From: Aristolochia californica
Taxonomy: Eukaryota; Streptophyta; Magnoliopsida; Piperales; Aristolochiaceae
Direction: 5' to 3'
Length of the DNA stretch: 64,000 nt
Assembly: GCA_029961685.1 (NCBI GenBank)
Contig: JARWKL010000007.1
Location: forward strand, 10,005,406-10,069,405
This document shows, one piece after another, positions 1-14,198 of the stretch (position 1 is its first letter; the number at the start of each line of letters is the position of its first letter). The translations under genes were made by a program, and so were the position numbers. The notes below the pieces were generated by a model. It did no database searches. It was not told the DNA's origin and saw only the letters and a program-made list of their open reading frames with translations.

Positions 1-3000
1 AACAACATAGATGAGTGTAAATGATTTATCGGTCAATCATGCATAACGGGTTATATCTTTTGTAAGAAATGACTTATGTGTTGGCAGTCAACACTCAACT
101 AAAAATTTCCCCGCCTCCTACTTTTTTTCTCGACGATTGCAAAAACTGATATATAAAAACATGAAAGAGTTTACGATCCCTAAAAGTTATAGACACTTTT
201 TGGAATTATCTCTCTCTACATTTGCGCATTTCCATTTTAGATGTAAATTTTTTCCTTAAATCAAAACTTGAGTTTTCACTTTTCCCTTTATCTCTCATAA
301 ACATAAAAGATAAGGCAAACAGATCACAACAAAATGAAAATTTTAGAGTTTATGTATGCAAAAAAATTAGAACAATAACAAATGTAAGCAAAGAAAATTT
401 ATTCACACACCACAAATGAACACAAAAGTTTTGATATCCAAGTTTGGGAAATTCCACTAGTTCAACCCTGATAGCATGAAATTTTAAAAGAAAGAGAATT
501 CTGATTGATCCTACACATGTTTTAAATGTGGATATGCATGCTTCAAACATGTTAAAGATGCAGATAACCTATGGAACCAAACCAAATTAAATTCTCAAGT
601 TTGGATGGAGTGGGATATTTACCAGAGCCAAACAAGCCATTATTTTGCCCATTTACAAAAAGCTGACCTAACATTCATAGATGATTGTAAAGTGATTTAT
701 CTATCAATCTCACGTAACGGCATATATTTTTGTAAGAAATGACTTATAGATTGGGAGTCAACACTCTTCTAAAAATTCCCCCGCCTCCCCTTTTTTTCCC
801 GATGAGTAGGAAACTTGAGATATCAAAACTAGAAAGAGTTTACAATCCCTAGAAGTTAGAGACAATTTTTGGAATTATCTTTCTCTACATTTCTGCATTA
901 CCATTTTAGAAGGATAGTTTTTCCATAAATAGAAACTTTATTTTTGACTTTTCCCTTTATCTCTCGTAAACAAAAAAAAAGATAAGGCAAACAGATCACA
1001 ACAAAATGAAAATTTTAGAGTTTATGTATGCAAAAAATTTAGAACAACAACAAATGTAAACAAAGAAAATTTATTCACACACCACAAATGAACACAAAAG
1101 TTTTGATGTCCAAGTTTGGGAAATTCCACTAGTTGAAGCCTGATAGCTTGAAATTTTATAAGAAAGAGATTTCTAATTGATTCTGCACATGTTTTGAAAG
1201 TGGATATTCATGCTATAAACATGTTAAAGATGCAGATGTCCTATGGATCCAAACGTCATTAAATTCTCAAGTTTGGGTGCAGTGGGATATTTACCCGAGC
1301 CAAACAAGCCATTATTTTGCCCATTAATAAATACGCTAACCTAAAAATCATAGATGATTGTAAAGTTATTTATCGGTCAATTATGCGTAATGGGCTACAT
1401 TTTTGTAAGAAATGAGTTATGGATTGGGAGTCAACACTCAGCTAAAACTTCCCCCGCCTCCCCGTTCTTTTCCCGATAATAGCAAAACCTATTATATAAA
1501 AACTAGATAGCGTTTACAATCCCTAAAAGTTACATACACTTTTTGGAATTATCTCTCTCCACATTTGTGCATTTCCATTTTAGATGTATACTTTTTCCTT
1601 AAATCAAAACAAGAGTGTTCACTTTTCCCTTTATCTGTCGTAAACAAAAAAGATAAGGTAAACATATCACAACAAAATGAAAATTTTAGAGTTTATGTTA
1701 GCAAAAAAAATAGAACAACAACAAATGTAAGCAAAGAAAATTTATTCACATACTACAAATGAACACAAAAGTTTTGATATCCAAGTTTGGAAAATTCCAC
1801 TAGTTCAGCCCAGATAGAATGCAATTTTATAAAAAAGAGATTTCTAATTGATCCTGCACATGTTTTAAATGTGGATATGCATGCTTAAAACATGTTAAAG
1901 ATGCAGATGACCAATGGATCCAAACCTCATTAAATTCTCAAGTTTGGGTATGGTGAGATACTTACCCGAGCCAAACAAGCCATTATTTTGCCCATAAACA
2001 AAAATGATTACCTAACAATCATAGATGATAGTAAAGTGATTTATCAGTCAATCATGCATAACGGGCTATATTTTTTAAGAAATGGATTCGGAGTCAACAC
2101 TCAGCTAAAAATTCCCCTGCCTCCCCCTTTTTTCCCGACGATTGCAAAACCTGGTATATAAAAAGTAGAAAGAGTTTACAATCCCTAAAAGTTACAAATA
2201 CTTTTTGAAATTATCTCTCTGTATTTTAGTTTATTTCCATTTGAGTTGTACACTTTTTCCTTCAATCAAAACCTGAGTGCTCACTTTCCCCTTTTTCTCT
2301 CGTAAACAAAAAAAGATATGGCAGATAGATCACAACAAAATGAAAATTTTAGAGTTTATGTATGCAAAAAAATTAAAAAACAACAAATGTAAGCAAAGAA
2401 AATTTATTCACACACCACAAATGAACACAATAGTTTTTTTATATCCAAGTTTGGGAAATTCCACTAGTTCAACCCTGATTGCTTGGAATTTTATAGGAAA
2501 GAGATTTCTTGTTGATCCTGCACATGTTCTTAATGTGGATATGCATGCTTAAAACATGTTAAAGATGCAGATGACCTATGGATCCAAACCTCATTAAATT
2601 CTCAAGTTTGGGTGTAGTGGGCTATGTAGCCAAGCTAAAAAAGCCATTATTTTGCAGATTTACAAAAAAGCTTACCTTACAATCATAGATGATTGTAAAG
2701 TGATCTATCGGTCAATCATGTGTAACGGGCTATATTTTTGTAAAAACTGACTTTTGGATTAGGAATCAACACTATGCTAAAAATTCCCCTGCCTCCCCTT
2801 TTTTTTTCTCGATGATTGCAAAACCTAATATATAAAAACTAGAAAGAGGTTGCAATCCCAAAAAGTTATATATAGTTTTTGGAATTATCTCTATCAACAT
2901 TTGTTTATTTTTCTTTTAGATGTATACTTTTTCCTTAAATATAAACTTGAGTTTTCACTTTTCCCTTTTTCTCTCGTAAACAAAAATGATAAGGCAAATG

Positions 3001-5385
3001 AATCACAAGAAAATGAAAATTCTAGAGTTTATGAATGGAAAAAATTTAGAACAACTACAAATGTACATAAAGAAAATTTATTCACACACCACAAATGAAC
3101 ACAAAAGTTTTGATAACCAAGTTTGGGAAATTCCACTAGTTCAACCATGATAGCTTGGAATTTTTAAAGAAAGAGATTTCTAATAGATCTTGCACATGTT
3201 TTAAATGTTGATATGCAAGCTTGAAACATGTTCAAGATGCAGATGACCTATGGATCCAAACCTCATTAAATTCTCAAGTTTGGATGCGGTGGGATATTTA
3301 CCTGAGCCGAACAAGCCATTATTTTGCCCATTTACAAAAAAGTTGACCTAACAATCATAGATAATTGAAAATTGATTTATTGGTCAATCATACGTAACGG
3401 GCAATATTTTTGTAAGAAATGACTTATGGATAAGGAGTCAACACTCAGCTAAAAATTCCCCCGCCTCCTCTTTTTTAACCGGTGATTGCCAAACCCTATA
3501 TATAAAAACTAGAAAGGGTTTACAATCTCTAAAAGTTACAAAAAAAATTTGGAATTATTTCTCTCCACATTTGTGTATTTCCATTTTAGGTGTATACTTT
3601 TTTCTTAAATCAAAACATGAGTTTTCACAATTCCCTTTATCACTCGTAAACAATAAAGATTAGGTGAAACAAATCACAACAAAATTAAAAGTTTAGAGTT
3701 TAGCTATGCAAAAAATTTTGAACAACAAAAAATGTAATAAAAAAAAATTATTCACACACCACAAATGACACAAAAATTTTTTATATCTAATTTTGGGAAA
3801 TTCCACTAATTCAACCCTGATAGCTTGGAATTTTATAAGAAAGAGATTTCTAATTGTTCCTACACAAATTTTAAACATGGATATGCATGCTTGAAACATG
3901 TCAAAGTTGCAGATGACCTATGGATCCAAACCTCAGTAAATTCTCAAGTTTGGGTGTGGAGGGATATTTACCCAAGCCAAAAAAACCATTATTTAATCCA
4001 TTTACAAAAAAACTATCCTAACAATCATAGATGATTCTAAAGTGATTTATCGGTCAATCATGCGTAACGAGCTATATTTTTGTATGAAATGACTTATGGA
4101 TTGCGGTCAACACTCAGCTAAAAGTTCCCCTGCCTCCCCCTTTTTTTCCCAACGATTGGAAAACCTGATATTTAAAAACTAGAAAGAGTTTACTATCCCT
4201 AAAAGTTACAGACACTTTTTGGAATTATCTCTCTCTACATTTGTGCATTTCCATTTTAGACGTATACCTTTTCTTTAAATCAAAACTTGAGTTTTCACTT
4301 TTCCCTTTATCTCTTTTAAACAAAAAATATAAGGCAACCATATCACAACAAAACGAAAATTTCAGAGTTTATGTATGCAAAAAATTTAGAACACACCACG
4401 ATTGAACACAACAGCTTTGATAAATCCACTAGTTCATAATAGCATGAAATTTTATAAGAAAGAGATTTTTAATTGATCTTGCACATGTTTTAAATATGGA
4501 TATCCATGCTTGAAACATGTCAAAGATGCATATGACCAATGGATCCAAAACTATTTAAATTCTCAAGTTTGGGTGTGGTGGGATATTTACCCAAGCCAAA
4601 CATGCCATTATTTTGCCCATTTACAAAAATCTGATCTAATAATTATAGATGATTGTAAAGTAATTTATCGGTCAATCTTGCCTAACCGGCTATATTTTTG
4701 TAAGAAATGACTTATGAATTGGGAGCCAACACTCAGCTAAAAAGTTCCCCGCCTCCCCCATTTTTTCCCGGCGATTGCCAAACCTGATATATAAAAACTA
4801 GAAAAAGTTTACAATCCCTAAAAGTTACAGAGACAATTTGGAATTATCTCTCGCTACATTTGTGCATTTCCATTTTAGATGTATACTTTTTCCTTAAATC
4901 AAAACTTGAGTTTTCACTTTTCCCTTTATCTCTCGTAAACAAAAAAGAAAAGGCAAACAGATAAAAAAAATGAAAATTTTTTAGTTCATGTAATCAAAAT
5001 ATTTAGGTCAACAAAAAATGTAAGCAAATAAAATTTATTGACACAACACAAATGAACACAAAGGTTTGGATATCGAAGTTTGGGAAATTCCACTAGTTCA
5101 TCCCATATAGCTTAGAATTTTATAAGAAAGAGATTTCTAAATGATCTTGCACATATTTTAAATCTGGATATGCTTGCTTGAAACATGTTAAAGAAGCAGA
5201 TGACCTATAGATCCAAACCTCATTAAATTCTCAAGTTTGGGTGCGGTGGGATATTTACCCAAGCCAAACAAGTCATTATTTTGTCCATTTACAAAAAAGC
5301 TGACCTAGCAATCATAGATGATTGTAAAGTGATTTATCGGACAATCTTCTGTAACGGGCTTTATTTTTGTAAGAAATGACTTATG
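1..5385 (+). repeat. Array block 1: eight diverged monomers
   Basis: Landmark starts are about 79, 749, 1422, 2085, 2757, 3429, 4099 and 4716; bases 1-78 are the tail of an earlier unit. Spacing is 663-673 bp except 4099-4715 (617 bp, internal deletion). The end of the 2757 unit and the 3429 unit (TTAACCGGTGATTGCC, then CCCTATATATAAAAAC) resemble the pairs at 22303/22976, 38857/39528 and 62814/63485, so this subtype (called P here) recurs through the array. The 3' half of the 4716 unit carries the C-type marks (TTAGGTCAACA, TTTATTGACA, CCCATATAGCTTAG) and so leads into the A-B-C block that follows. Otherwise I see no clear higher-order order here. Confidence 0.9.
4099..4715 (+). repeat. Shortened monomer (617 bp)
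   Basis: At about 4390 the run AAAATTTAGAACA is joined directly to CACCACGATTGAAC. The usual A-rich stretch with AACAAATGTAAGCAAAG and AATTTATTCACA is missing, a loss of roughly 40 bp, and a further few bases are lost near 4415 where the TCCAAGTTTGGGAAA segment is absent. No other unit in the window shares this junction, so it looks like a private deletion. Confidence 0.85.
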
Positions 5386-8300
5386 GATTGGGAGTCAACA
5401 CTCAGCTAAAAATTCCCGGCCTCGCCCTTTTTTTCTCGATGATTGCAAAACCCAAAAAATAAAAACCGAATATATAAAAACTAGAAAGGTTTTACAATCC
5501 CTAAAAGTTACAAACAATTTTTTGAAATATCTCTCTCCACATTTGTGATTTTCCATTTTAGATGTATACTTTTTCCTCAAATAAAAACTTGAGTTTTCAC
5601 TTTTCCCTTTATCTCTCGTAAACAAAAATGATAAGGCAAACAGATCACAACAAAATGAAAATAATAGAGTTTTTGTATGCAAAAAATTTAGAACAACAAC
5701 AAATGTAAGCAAAGAAAATTTATTCAAACACCACAAAAGAACACAAAAGTTTTGATATCCAAGTTTGGGAAATTCCACTAGTTCAACCATGATGGATTGA
5801 AACTTTATTTGAAAGCGATTTCTAATTGATCTTGCGCATATTTTCAATGTGGATATGCATGCTTGAAACATGTTAAAGATGCAAATGACGTGTGGATCCT
5901 AACCTCATTAAATTCTCAAGTTTGGGTGTGGTGAGATATTTACCTGAGCGAAACAAGCCATTATTTTGCCAATTGACAAAAAAACATACCTAACAATCAT
6001 AGATGATTGTAAAGCGATTTATCGGTCAATCATACATAACTGGCTATATTTTTGTAAGAAATAACTTAAGGATTGGGAGTCAACGCATAGCTAAATATTA
6101 CCCTACCTCCCCCTTTTTTTCTCTATGATTGCAAAACCTGATAAATAAAAATTAGAAAGAGTTTACAATCCCTAAAAGTTATAGTCACTTTTTGGAATTG
6201 TATCTCTCTACATTTGTTCATTTCCATTTAAGATTTATAATGTTTCCTTAAATCAAAACTTGAGTTTTCACTTTTACCTTTATCTGTCGTAGATAAAAAA
6301 GATAAGGCAAAAAGATCACAACAAAATAAAAATTTTAGAGTTTATGTTAGCAAAAAATTTAAGACAAAAACCAATGTAAGCAAAGAAAATGTATTCACAC
6401 ACCACAAATGAACACAAAAGTTTTGATATCCAAGTTTGGGAAAGTCCTCTAGTTCAACCCTAATAGCTTTGAATTTTATAAGAAAACGATTTCTAATTGA
6501 TCCTGCACATGTTTTAAATGTGGATATACACGCTTGAAACATATTAAAGATGCAGATGACCTATGGGTTCAAACCTCATTAAATTTTCATGTTTGGGTGC
6601 GGTGGGATATTTACCCGAGTCAAACAATCCCTTATTTTGCCCATTTACTAAAAAGCTAACCTAACAATCATAGATGATTGTAAAGTGATTTATCGGTCAA
6701 TCATGCATAAAGAGTTATATTTTCGTAGCAAATGACTTATGGAATAGGGGTCAACGCTCAACTTAAAATTCCCCCGCTTCCCCCTTTTTTCTAGACGATT
6801 GCAAAACCTGATATATAATAAATAGAAAAAGTTTACAATCTCTAAAAGTTACAGACACTTTTTGGAATTATCTCTCTCTACATTTGTGCATTTCAATTTT
6901 AGATGTATACTTTTTCCTTAAATCAAAACTTGAGTTTTCACTTTTCCCTTTATCTCTCGTAAACGAAAAAGATAAGGCAAATAGATCACAAAAAAAAATG
7001 AAAATTTTTGAGTTCTTGTCAGAAAAAATTTAGGTCAACAACAAATGTAAGCAAATAAAATTTATTGACACAGCACAAATGAACACAAAGGTTTTGATAT
7101 TGAAGTTTGGGAAATTCCACTAGTTCATCCCATATAGCTTAGAATTTTATAAGAAAGAGATTTCTAAATGATCCTGCACATATTTTAAATCTGGATATGC
7201 TTGCTTGAAACATGTTAAAGATGCAGATGACCTATGGATCCAAACCTTATTAAATTCTCAAGTTTAGGTGCGGTGGGATATTTACTCGAGCCAAACAAGC
7301 CATTATTTTGTCCATTTACAAAAAAGCTGACCTAACAATCATAGATGAATGTAAAGTGATTTATCGGTTAATCTTGACTAAGCAGTTATATTTTTTTAAG
7401 AAATGACTTATGGATTGGGAGTCAACACTCAGCTAAAAATTCCCCCACCTCCCCCTTCTTTCGCAATGATTTCAAAATCTAATAATAAAAACTAGAAAGA
7501 CTTTAATATCCCTAAAAGTTAAAGACACTTTTTGGAATTATCTCTCTCTACATTTGGCCATTTCCATTTTAGATGTATACTTTTTCCTTAAATCAAAACA
7601 TTAGTTTTCACTTTTCCCTTTATCTCTTGTAAACAGAAGAGATAAGGCAAACAGATCAGAATAAAATGAAAACTTTAGAGTTTGTGTATGAAAAAATTTT
7701 TGAACAACAACAAATGTATGGAAAGAAAATTTATTCAAACACCACAAATGAAGACAAAAGTTTTGATCTCCAAGTATGGGAAATTCCACTAGTTCAACCC
7801 TGATAGCTAGCAATTTTATATGAAAGAGATTTCTAATTGATCCTGCACATGTTTTAAATCTGGATATGCATGCTTGAAACATGTTAAAGATGCAGATGAC
7901 CCATGGATCCAAACCTCATTAAATTCTCAAGTTTGGGTGCAGTGGGATATTTTCCCGAGTTAAGCAAGCTGTTATTTTGCCCATTTACAAAAAAATTGAC
8001 CTAGAAATCATAGATGATTGTAAAGTGATTTATGAGACAATCTTCTGTAACGGGCAATATTTTTTTAAGAAATGACTTATGGATTGGGAGTCAACACTCA
8101 GCTAAAAATTCCCCCGCCTCGCCCTTCTTTTCTTGATGATTGTAAAACCTGAAAAATAAAAATCGGATATATAAAAACTAGAAAGGTTTTACAATCCCTA
8201 AAAGTTACAGACAATTTTTTGAATTATCTCTCTCCACATTTGTGATTTTCCATTTTAGATGTATACTTTTTCCTAAAACAAAAACTTTGAGTTTTCACTT

Positions 8301-11300
8301 TTCCCTTTATCTCTCGTAAACAAAAATGATAAGGCAAACAGATCACAACAAAATGAAAATAATAGAGTTTATGTATGCAAAAAATTTAGAACAACAACAA
8401 ATGTAAGCAAAGAAAATTTAGAACAACAACAAATGTAAGCAAAGAAAATTTATTCAAACACCACAAAAGAACACAAAATTTTTGATATCCAAGTTTGGGA
8501 AATTCCACTAGTTCAACCGTGATGAATTGAAATTTTATTAGAAAGTGATTTCTAATTGATCTTGCACATGTTTTCAATGTGGATATGCGTGCTTGAAACA
8601 TGTTAAAGATTCAAATGACCTGTGGATCCTAACCTCATTAAATTCTCAAGTTTGATTGTGGTGGGATATTTACCCAAGCGAAACAAGCCATTATTTTGCC
8701 AATTGACAAAAAAGCATACCCAACAATCATAGATGATTGTAAAGTGATTTATCGGTCAATCATACGTAACTGGCTATATTTTTGTTAGAAATAACTTAAG
8801 GATTGGGAGTCAGCGCATAGCTAAATATTACTCTACCTCCTCCTTTTTTTCTCTATGATTGCAAAACCTAATAAATAAAAACTAGAAAGAGTTTACAATC
8901 CCTGAAAGTTATAGTCACTTTTTGGAATTGTAGCTCTCTGCATTTGTTCATTTCCATTTTAGATGCATAATGTTTCCTTAAATCAAAACTTGAGTTTTCA
9001 CTTTTACCCTTTATCTGTCGTAGATAAAAAAGATAAGGCAAATAGATCACAACAAAATAAAAATTTTAGAGTTTATGTTAGCAAAAAATTTAGAACAAAA
9101 ACCAATGTAAGCAAAGAAAATTTATTCACACACCACAAATGAACACAAAAGTTTTGAAATCAAAGTTTGGGAAATTCCTCTAGGTCAAAACGAATAGCTT
9201 TGAATTTTATAAGAAGGTGATTTCTAATTGATCCTGCAGATGTTTTAAATGTGGATATACACGCTTGAAACATGTTAAAGATGCAGATGACCTATGGGTC
9301 TAACCCTCATTAAATTCTCAACTTCGGGTGCAGTGGGATATTTACCCAAGCCAAACAATCCTTTATTATGCCCATTTACTAAAAAGCTGACCTAACAATA
9401 ATAGATGATTGTAAAATAATTTATCGGTCAATCATGCATATCGGGTTATATTTTCGTAGCAAATGACTTATGGAATAGGGGTCAACGCTCAGCTTAAAAT
9501 TCCCCCGCTTCCCCCTTTTTTCTAGACGATTGCAAAACCTGATATATAATAAATAGAAAGAGTTTACAATCCCTAAAAGTTACAAACACTTTTTGGAATT
9601 ATCACTCTCTACATTTGTGCATTTCAATTTTAGATGTATGCTTTTTCCTTAAATCAAAACTTGAGTTTTCACTTTTCCCTTTATCTCTCGTAAACAAAAA
9701 AGATAAGGCAAACAGATCACAAAAAAATGAAAATGTTTGAGATCATGTAATCAAAAAATTTAGGTCAACAAAAAATGTAAGCAAATAAAATTTATTGACA
9801 TAGCACAAATGAACACAAAGGTTTTGATATCGAAATTTGGGAAATTCCACTAGTTCATCCCATATAGCTTAGAATTTATTAAGAAAGAGATTTCTAAATG
9901 ATCTTGCACATATTTTAAATCTGGATATGCTTGCTTGAAACATGTTAAAGATGCAGATTACCTAAGGATCCAAACCTCATTAAATTCTCAAGTTTGGGTG
10001 CGGTGGGATATTTACCCGAGCCAAACAAACCATTACTTTGTGCATTTACAAAAAAGCTGACCTAACAATCATAGATATTTGTAAAGTGATTTATCGGACA
10101 ATCTTCTGTAACTGGCTATATTTTTGAAAGAAATGACTTATGGATTGGAAGTCAACACTCAGTTAAAAATTCCCCCGCCTCGCCCTTTTTTTCTCCTTCA
10201 CGGCAAAACCTGATAAATAAAAACCGGATATATAAAAACTAGAAAGGTTTTATAATCCCTAAAAGTTACCGACAATTTTTTTAATTAGCTCTCTCCACAT
10301 TTGTGATTTTCCATTTTAGATGTATACTTTTTCCTAAAATAAAAACTTGAGTTTTCACTTTTCCCTTTATCTCTCGTAAACAAAAATGATAAGGCAAACA
10401 GATCACAACAAAATGAAAATAATAGAGTTTATGTATGCAAAAAATTTAGAACAACAACAAATGTAAACAAAGAAAATTTATTCAAACACCACAAATGAAC
10501 ACAAAAGTTTTGATATCCAAGTTTGGGAAATTCCACTAGTTCAACCGTGATGGCTTGAAATTTTATTTGAAAGTGATTTCTAATTGATCTTGCACGTGTT
10601 TTCAATGTGGATAAGGGTGCTTGAAGCATGTTCAAGATGCAAATGACCTGTGGATCCAAACCTCATTAAATTCTCAAGTTTGGGTGTGGTGGGATATTTA
10701 CCCGAGTGAAACAAGCCATTATTTGCCCATTTACAGAAAAGCTGACCAAATATCGTTGATGATTGTAAAGTTATTTACCGTCAATCATATGTAACTAGCT
10801 ATATTTTTTTAAGAAATAACATAAGGATTGGGAGTCAACGCATAGCTAAATATTCCCCTACCTCCCCCTTTTTTCTGTATGATTGCAAAACCTGATATAT
10901 AAATCTAGAAAGAGTTTACAATCCCTAAAAGTTATAGTCACTTTTTGGAATCGTATCTCTCTACATTTGTTCATTTGCATTTTAGATGTATAATGTTTCC
11001 TCAAATCAAAACTTGAATGTTCACTTTTACCTTTATCTGTCGTAGATAAAAAAGATAAGGCAAACAGATCACAACAAAATGAAAATTTTAGTGTTTAAGT
11101 TAGCAAAAAATTTAGAACAACAACCAATGTAAGCAAAGAAAATTTATTCACACACCAAAAATGAACACAAAAGTTTTGAAATCCAAGTTTGGGAAATTCC
11201 ACTAGTTCAACCCTAATAGCTTGGAATTTTATAAGAAAGCGATTTCTAATTGATCTTGCACATATTTTAAATGTGGAAATACACGCTTGAAACATGTTAA

Positions 11301-12163
11301 AGATGCAGATGACCTATGGGTCCAAACCTCATTAAATTCTCAAGTTCGGGTGCGGTGGGATATTTACCCGTGCCAAACAATCCATTATTTTGCCCATTTA
11401 CTAAAAAGCTGGCCTAACAATCATAGATGATTGTAAAGTGATTTATCGGTCACTCATGCACAACAGGTTATATTTTTGTAACGAAGGACTTATGGAATAG
11501 GGGTCAACGCTCAGCTTAAAATTCCCCCGCTTCCCCCTTTTTTCCAGACGATTGCAAAAACTGATATATAATAAATAGAAAGAGTTTACAGTCCCTAAAA
11601 GTTATAGACACTTTTTGGAATTATCTCTCTCTACATTTGTGCATTTCCATTTTAGATGTATACATTTTCCTTAAATCAAAACTTGAGTTATCACTTTCCC
11701 CATTTTCTTTCATAAACAAAGTAGATAAGGCAAGCAGATCACAAGAAAATTGAAATTTTAAAGTTTATGGATGGAAAAAATTTAAAAAAACAACAAATCT
11801 AGGCAAAGAAAATTTATTCACACACCACAAATGAAGACAAAAGTTTTCATATCCAGGTTTGGGAAATTCCACTATTTCAACCCTGATAGCTTGGAATTTT
11901 ATAAGAAAGAGATTTCCAATTGATCATGCAAATGTTTTAAATGTGGATATGTAGGCTTGAAACATGTTAAAGATGCAGATGATCTATGGATCCAAACCTT
12001 ATTAAATTCTCAAGTTTGGGTCGGTGGGATATAGACCTAAGCCAAACAAGCCATTATGTTGCCCATTTACGAAAAAATTGAATTAACAATCATAGAAAAG
12101 TGTAAAGTGATTCATCGGTCAATCATGCGTAACGGGCTATATTTTTGTAAGAAATGATTTATG
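5386..12163 (+). repeat. Higher-order repeat block A-B-C(-D), three rounds
   Basis: Ten units follow a repeating order. A starts at 5386, 8082 and 10143: marks CCTCGCCC, a doubled stretch near the TATA box in which AATAAAAA is followed by a second ATATATAAAAAC, and TGTTTTCAATGTGG. B starts at 6071, 8801 and 10826: marks GTCAACGCATAGCTAAATAT and GTATAATGTTTCC or close variants. C starts at 6742, 9473 and 11495: marks GAATAGGGGTCAACGCTCA and AAAATTCCCCCGCTTCCCCC. One D unit (7413: TTTCAAAATCTAATAATAA) sits between the first C and the second A. The rounds are 2696, 2061 and 2021 bp long. A and B units are slightly long (up to 685 bp). The 3' half of the last C unit is of a different type that leads into block 3. 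Confidence 0.88.
8385..8448 (+). repeat. Local 32-bp tandem duplication
   Basis: Inside the second A unit, the stretch from TTTAGAACAACAACAA through GCAAAGAAAA is present twice in direct succession with period 32. Other A units have it once. This accounts for most of the extra length of the 8082 unit (719 bp). Confidence 0.92.
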
Positions 12164-12831
12164 GATTGGGAGTCAACACTGAACTAAAAATTCCCCCACC
12201 TCCGCTTTTTATCTAGGTGATTGCAAAACTTGATATATAAAAATTAGAAAGAATTTACTATCCCAAAAAGTTATAGACACTTTTTGGAATTATCTTTCTC
12301 TTAATTTGTGCATTTCCATTTTAGATGTATACTTTTTCCTGAAATCAAAAATTGAGTTTTCACTTTTCCCTTTTCACTCGTAAACAAAAATAATATGGCA
12401 AACTGATCACAACAAAAGGAAAATGTTAGAGTTTAGGTATGAAAATAATTTAGAACAACAAAAAATGTAAGCAAAGAAAATTTATTCACACACCACAAAT
12501 GAAAACAAAAGTTTTGATATCCAAGTATGGGAAATTCCATTAGTTCAACCCAGATAGCAAGGAATTTTATTAGAAAGAGATTTCTAATAGATCTTGTACA
12601 TCTTTTAAATGTGGATATGCATGCTTGAAACATGTCAAAGAAGCAGATGACCTATGGATCCAAACCTCATTAAATTCTCAAGTTTCGATGCGGTGGGTTA
12701 TTTACCCGAGTCAAACAAGCCATTATTTTGGCCTTTTACAAAAGGTTGACCTAACAATCGTAGATGATTGTAAAGTGATTTATTAGTCAATCTTGCCTAA
12801 CGGGCTATTATTTTGTAAGAAATTACTTATG

Positions 12832-13446
12832 GATTGGTAGTCAACACTCATCTAAAATTCCCCCGCCTCCCCCCTTTTTTCCTGGCGATTGCAAATCCTG
12901 ATATATAAAAACAAGAAAGAGTTTACAATCCCTAAAAATTACAGACACTTTTGGGAATAATCTTGCTCTACATTTGTGCATTTCCATTTTAGATGTATAC
13001 TTTTATCTCTTGTGAACGAAAAAGTCAAATTGAAAATTTTAGAGTTTATGTATGCAAAAAAAATTAGAACAACAACAAATGTAAGAAAAGAAAATTTATT
13101 TACACATCACAAATGAACACAAAATTTTTGATATCCAAGTTTGGGAAATTCCACTAGTTACACCAAGATAGCTTGGAATTTTATAAGAAAGAGATTTATA
13201 ATTGATCATGTACATGTTTTAAATGTGGATATGCATGTTTGAAACATGTGAAAGATACAGATGACCAATGGATCCAAACCTCATTAAATTCTCAAGTTTC
13301 TGTGCGGTGGGATATTTACCCGAGCCAAACAAGCCATTATTTTGCCCATTTACTATAAAGTATACCTAATAATCATAGATGATTGTAAAGTGATTTATTG
13401 GTCAATCATGCGTAACGGGCTATATTTTTGTAAGGAATGACTTATG
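12832..13446 (+). repeat. Shortened monomer (615 bp), F type
   Basis: Near 13000 GTATACTTTTATCTCTTGTGAAC runs on without the usual CCTTAAATCAAAAC, TTGAGTTTTCAC stretch, and GAAAAAGTCAAATTG replaces the usual AAAAGATAAGGCAAACAGATCA part. Its partner at 45396-46011 (616 bp) has the same changes, so they predate the long duplication. Other F units (26995, 30281, 52612) share only the second change. Confidence 0.88.
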
Positions 13447-14182
13447 GACTGGGAGTTAACATTCAGCTAAAAATTCCTCCGCCACCCCCTTTTTTTTGAC
13501 GATTGTAAAACCTGATATATAAAAACTAAAAAGAGTTTACAATCCTAAAAGTTACAGACACTTTTTGGAATTATCTCTCTCTACATTTTTGCTTTTCCAT
13601 TTTAGATGTATACTTTTTCCTTAAATCAAAAGTTGAGTTTCAATTTTCCCTTTATCTGTCGTAAACAAAAAAGATAAGGCAAACAAATCACAACAAAATT
13701 AAAATTTTAGAGCTTGTGTATGTAAAAAATTTAGAACAACAACAAATGTAAGCAAAGAAAATTTATTCACACTCCTCAAATGAACACAAAAGTTTTAATA
13801 TCCAAGTTTGGGAAATTCCTTTTGTTCAACCTTGATAGCTTGGAATTTTATAAGAAAGAGATTTTTAACTGATTCCGCACATCTTTTAAATGTGGCTATG
13901 CATGCTTGAAACATGGTAAAGATGCAAATGACCTATTGATCCAAACCTCATTAAATTCTCGAGTTTGGGTGCTGTGGGATATTTACCCGAGCAAAACAAG
14001 AAATTATTTTGCCCATTTACAAAAAAGCTGACCTAACAATCATAGATGATTTTAAAGTGATTTATTGTTCAATCAAGCGTAATGGGCTATATTTCTGTAT
14101 GAAATGACATATGGATTGGGAGTCAACACTAAAATAAAAATTCCCCTGCCTCCCCCTTTTATCCTACACAATTGTAAAACCT

Positions 14183-14198
14183 GATATATATATATATA
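14183..14198 (+). repeat. Short TA run at the TATA box
   Basis: The TATATAAAA box of the 14114 unit is stretched to a run of TA dinucleotides before AAACTAG. Related L units at 33594 and 55251 have the milder form ATATATATAAACTAG, so a slight expansion at this position is a mark of the subtype. Confidence 0.85.

Noticed and set aside
3825..4034. Plus-strand frame with CFKCGYACLKH-like residues, faintly recalling a CCHC zinc knuckle
   Set aside because: The spacing is C-x2-C-x3-C-x2-H and lacks the C-x2-C-x4-H-x4-C pattern; the frame is closed by stops in the consensus. Probably chance, so no retroelement origin is claimed.
5395..5871. Longest open frame (minus strand, 158 codons)
   Set aside because: It is the recurring minus-strand frame read further because stops happen to be missing in this A-type unit. 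Sister units at 8082 and 10143 are interrupted. No domain is recognisable and composition follows the AT-rich repeat.
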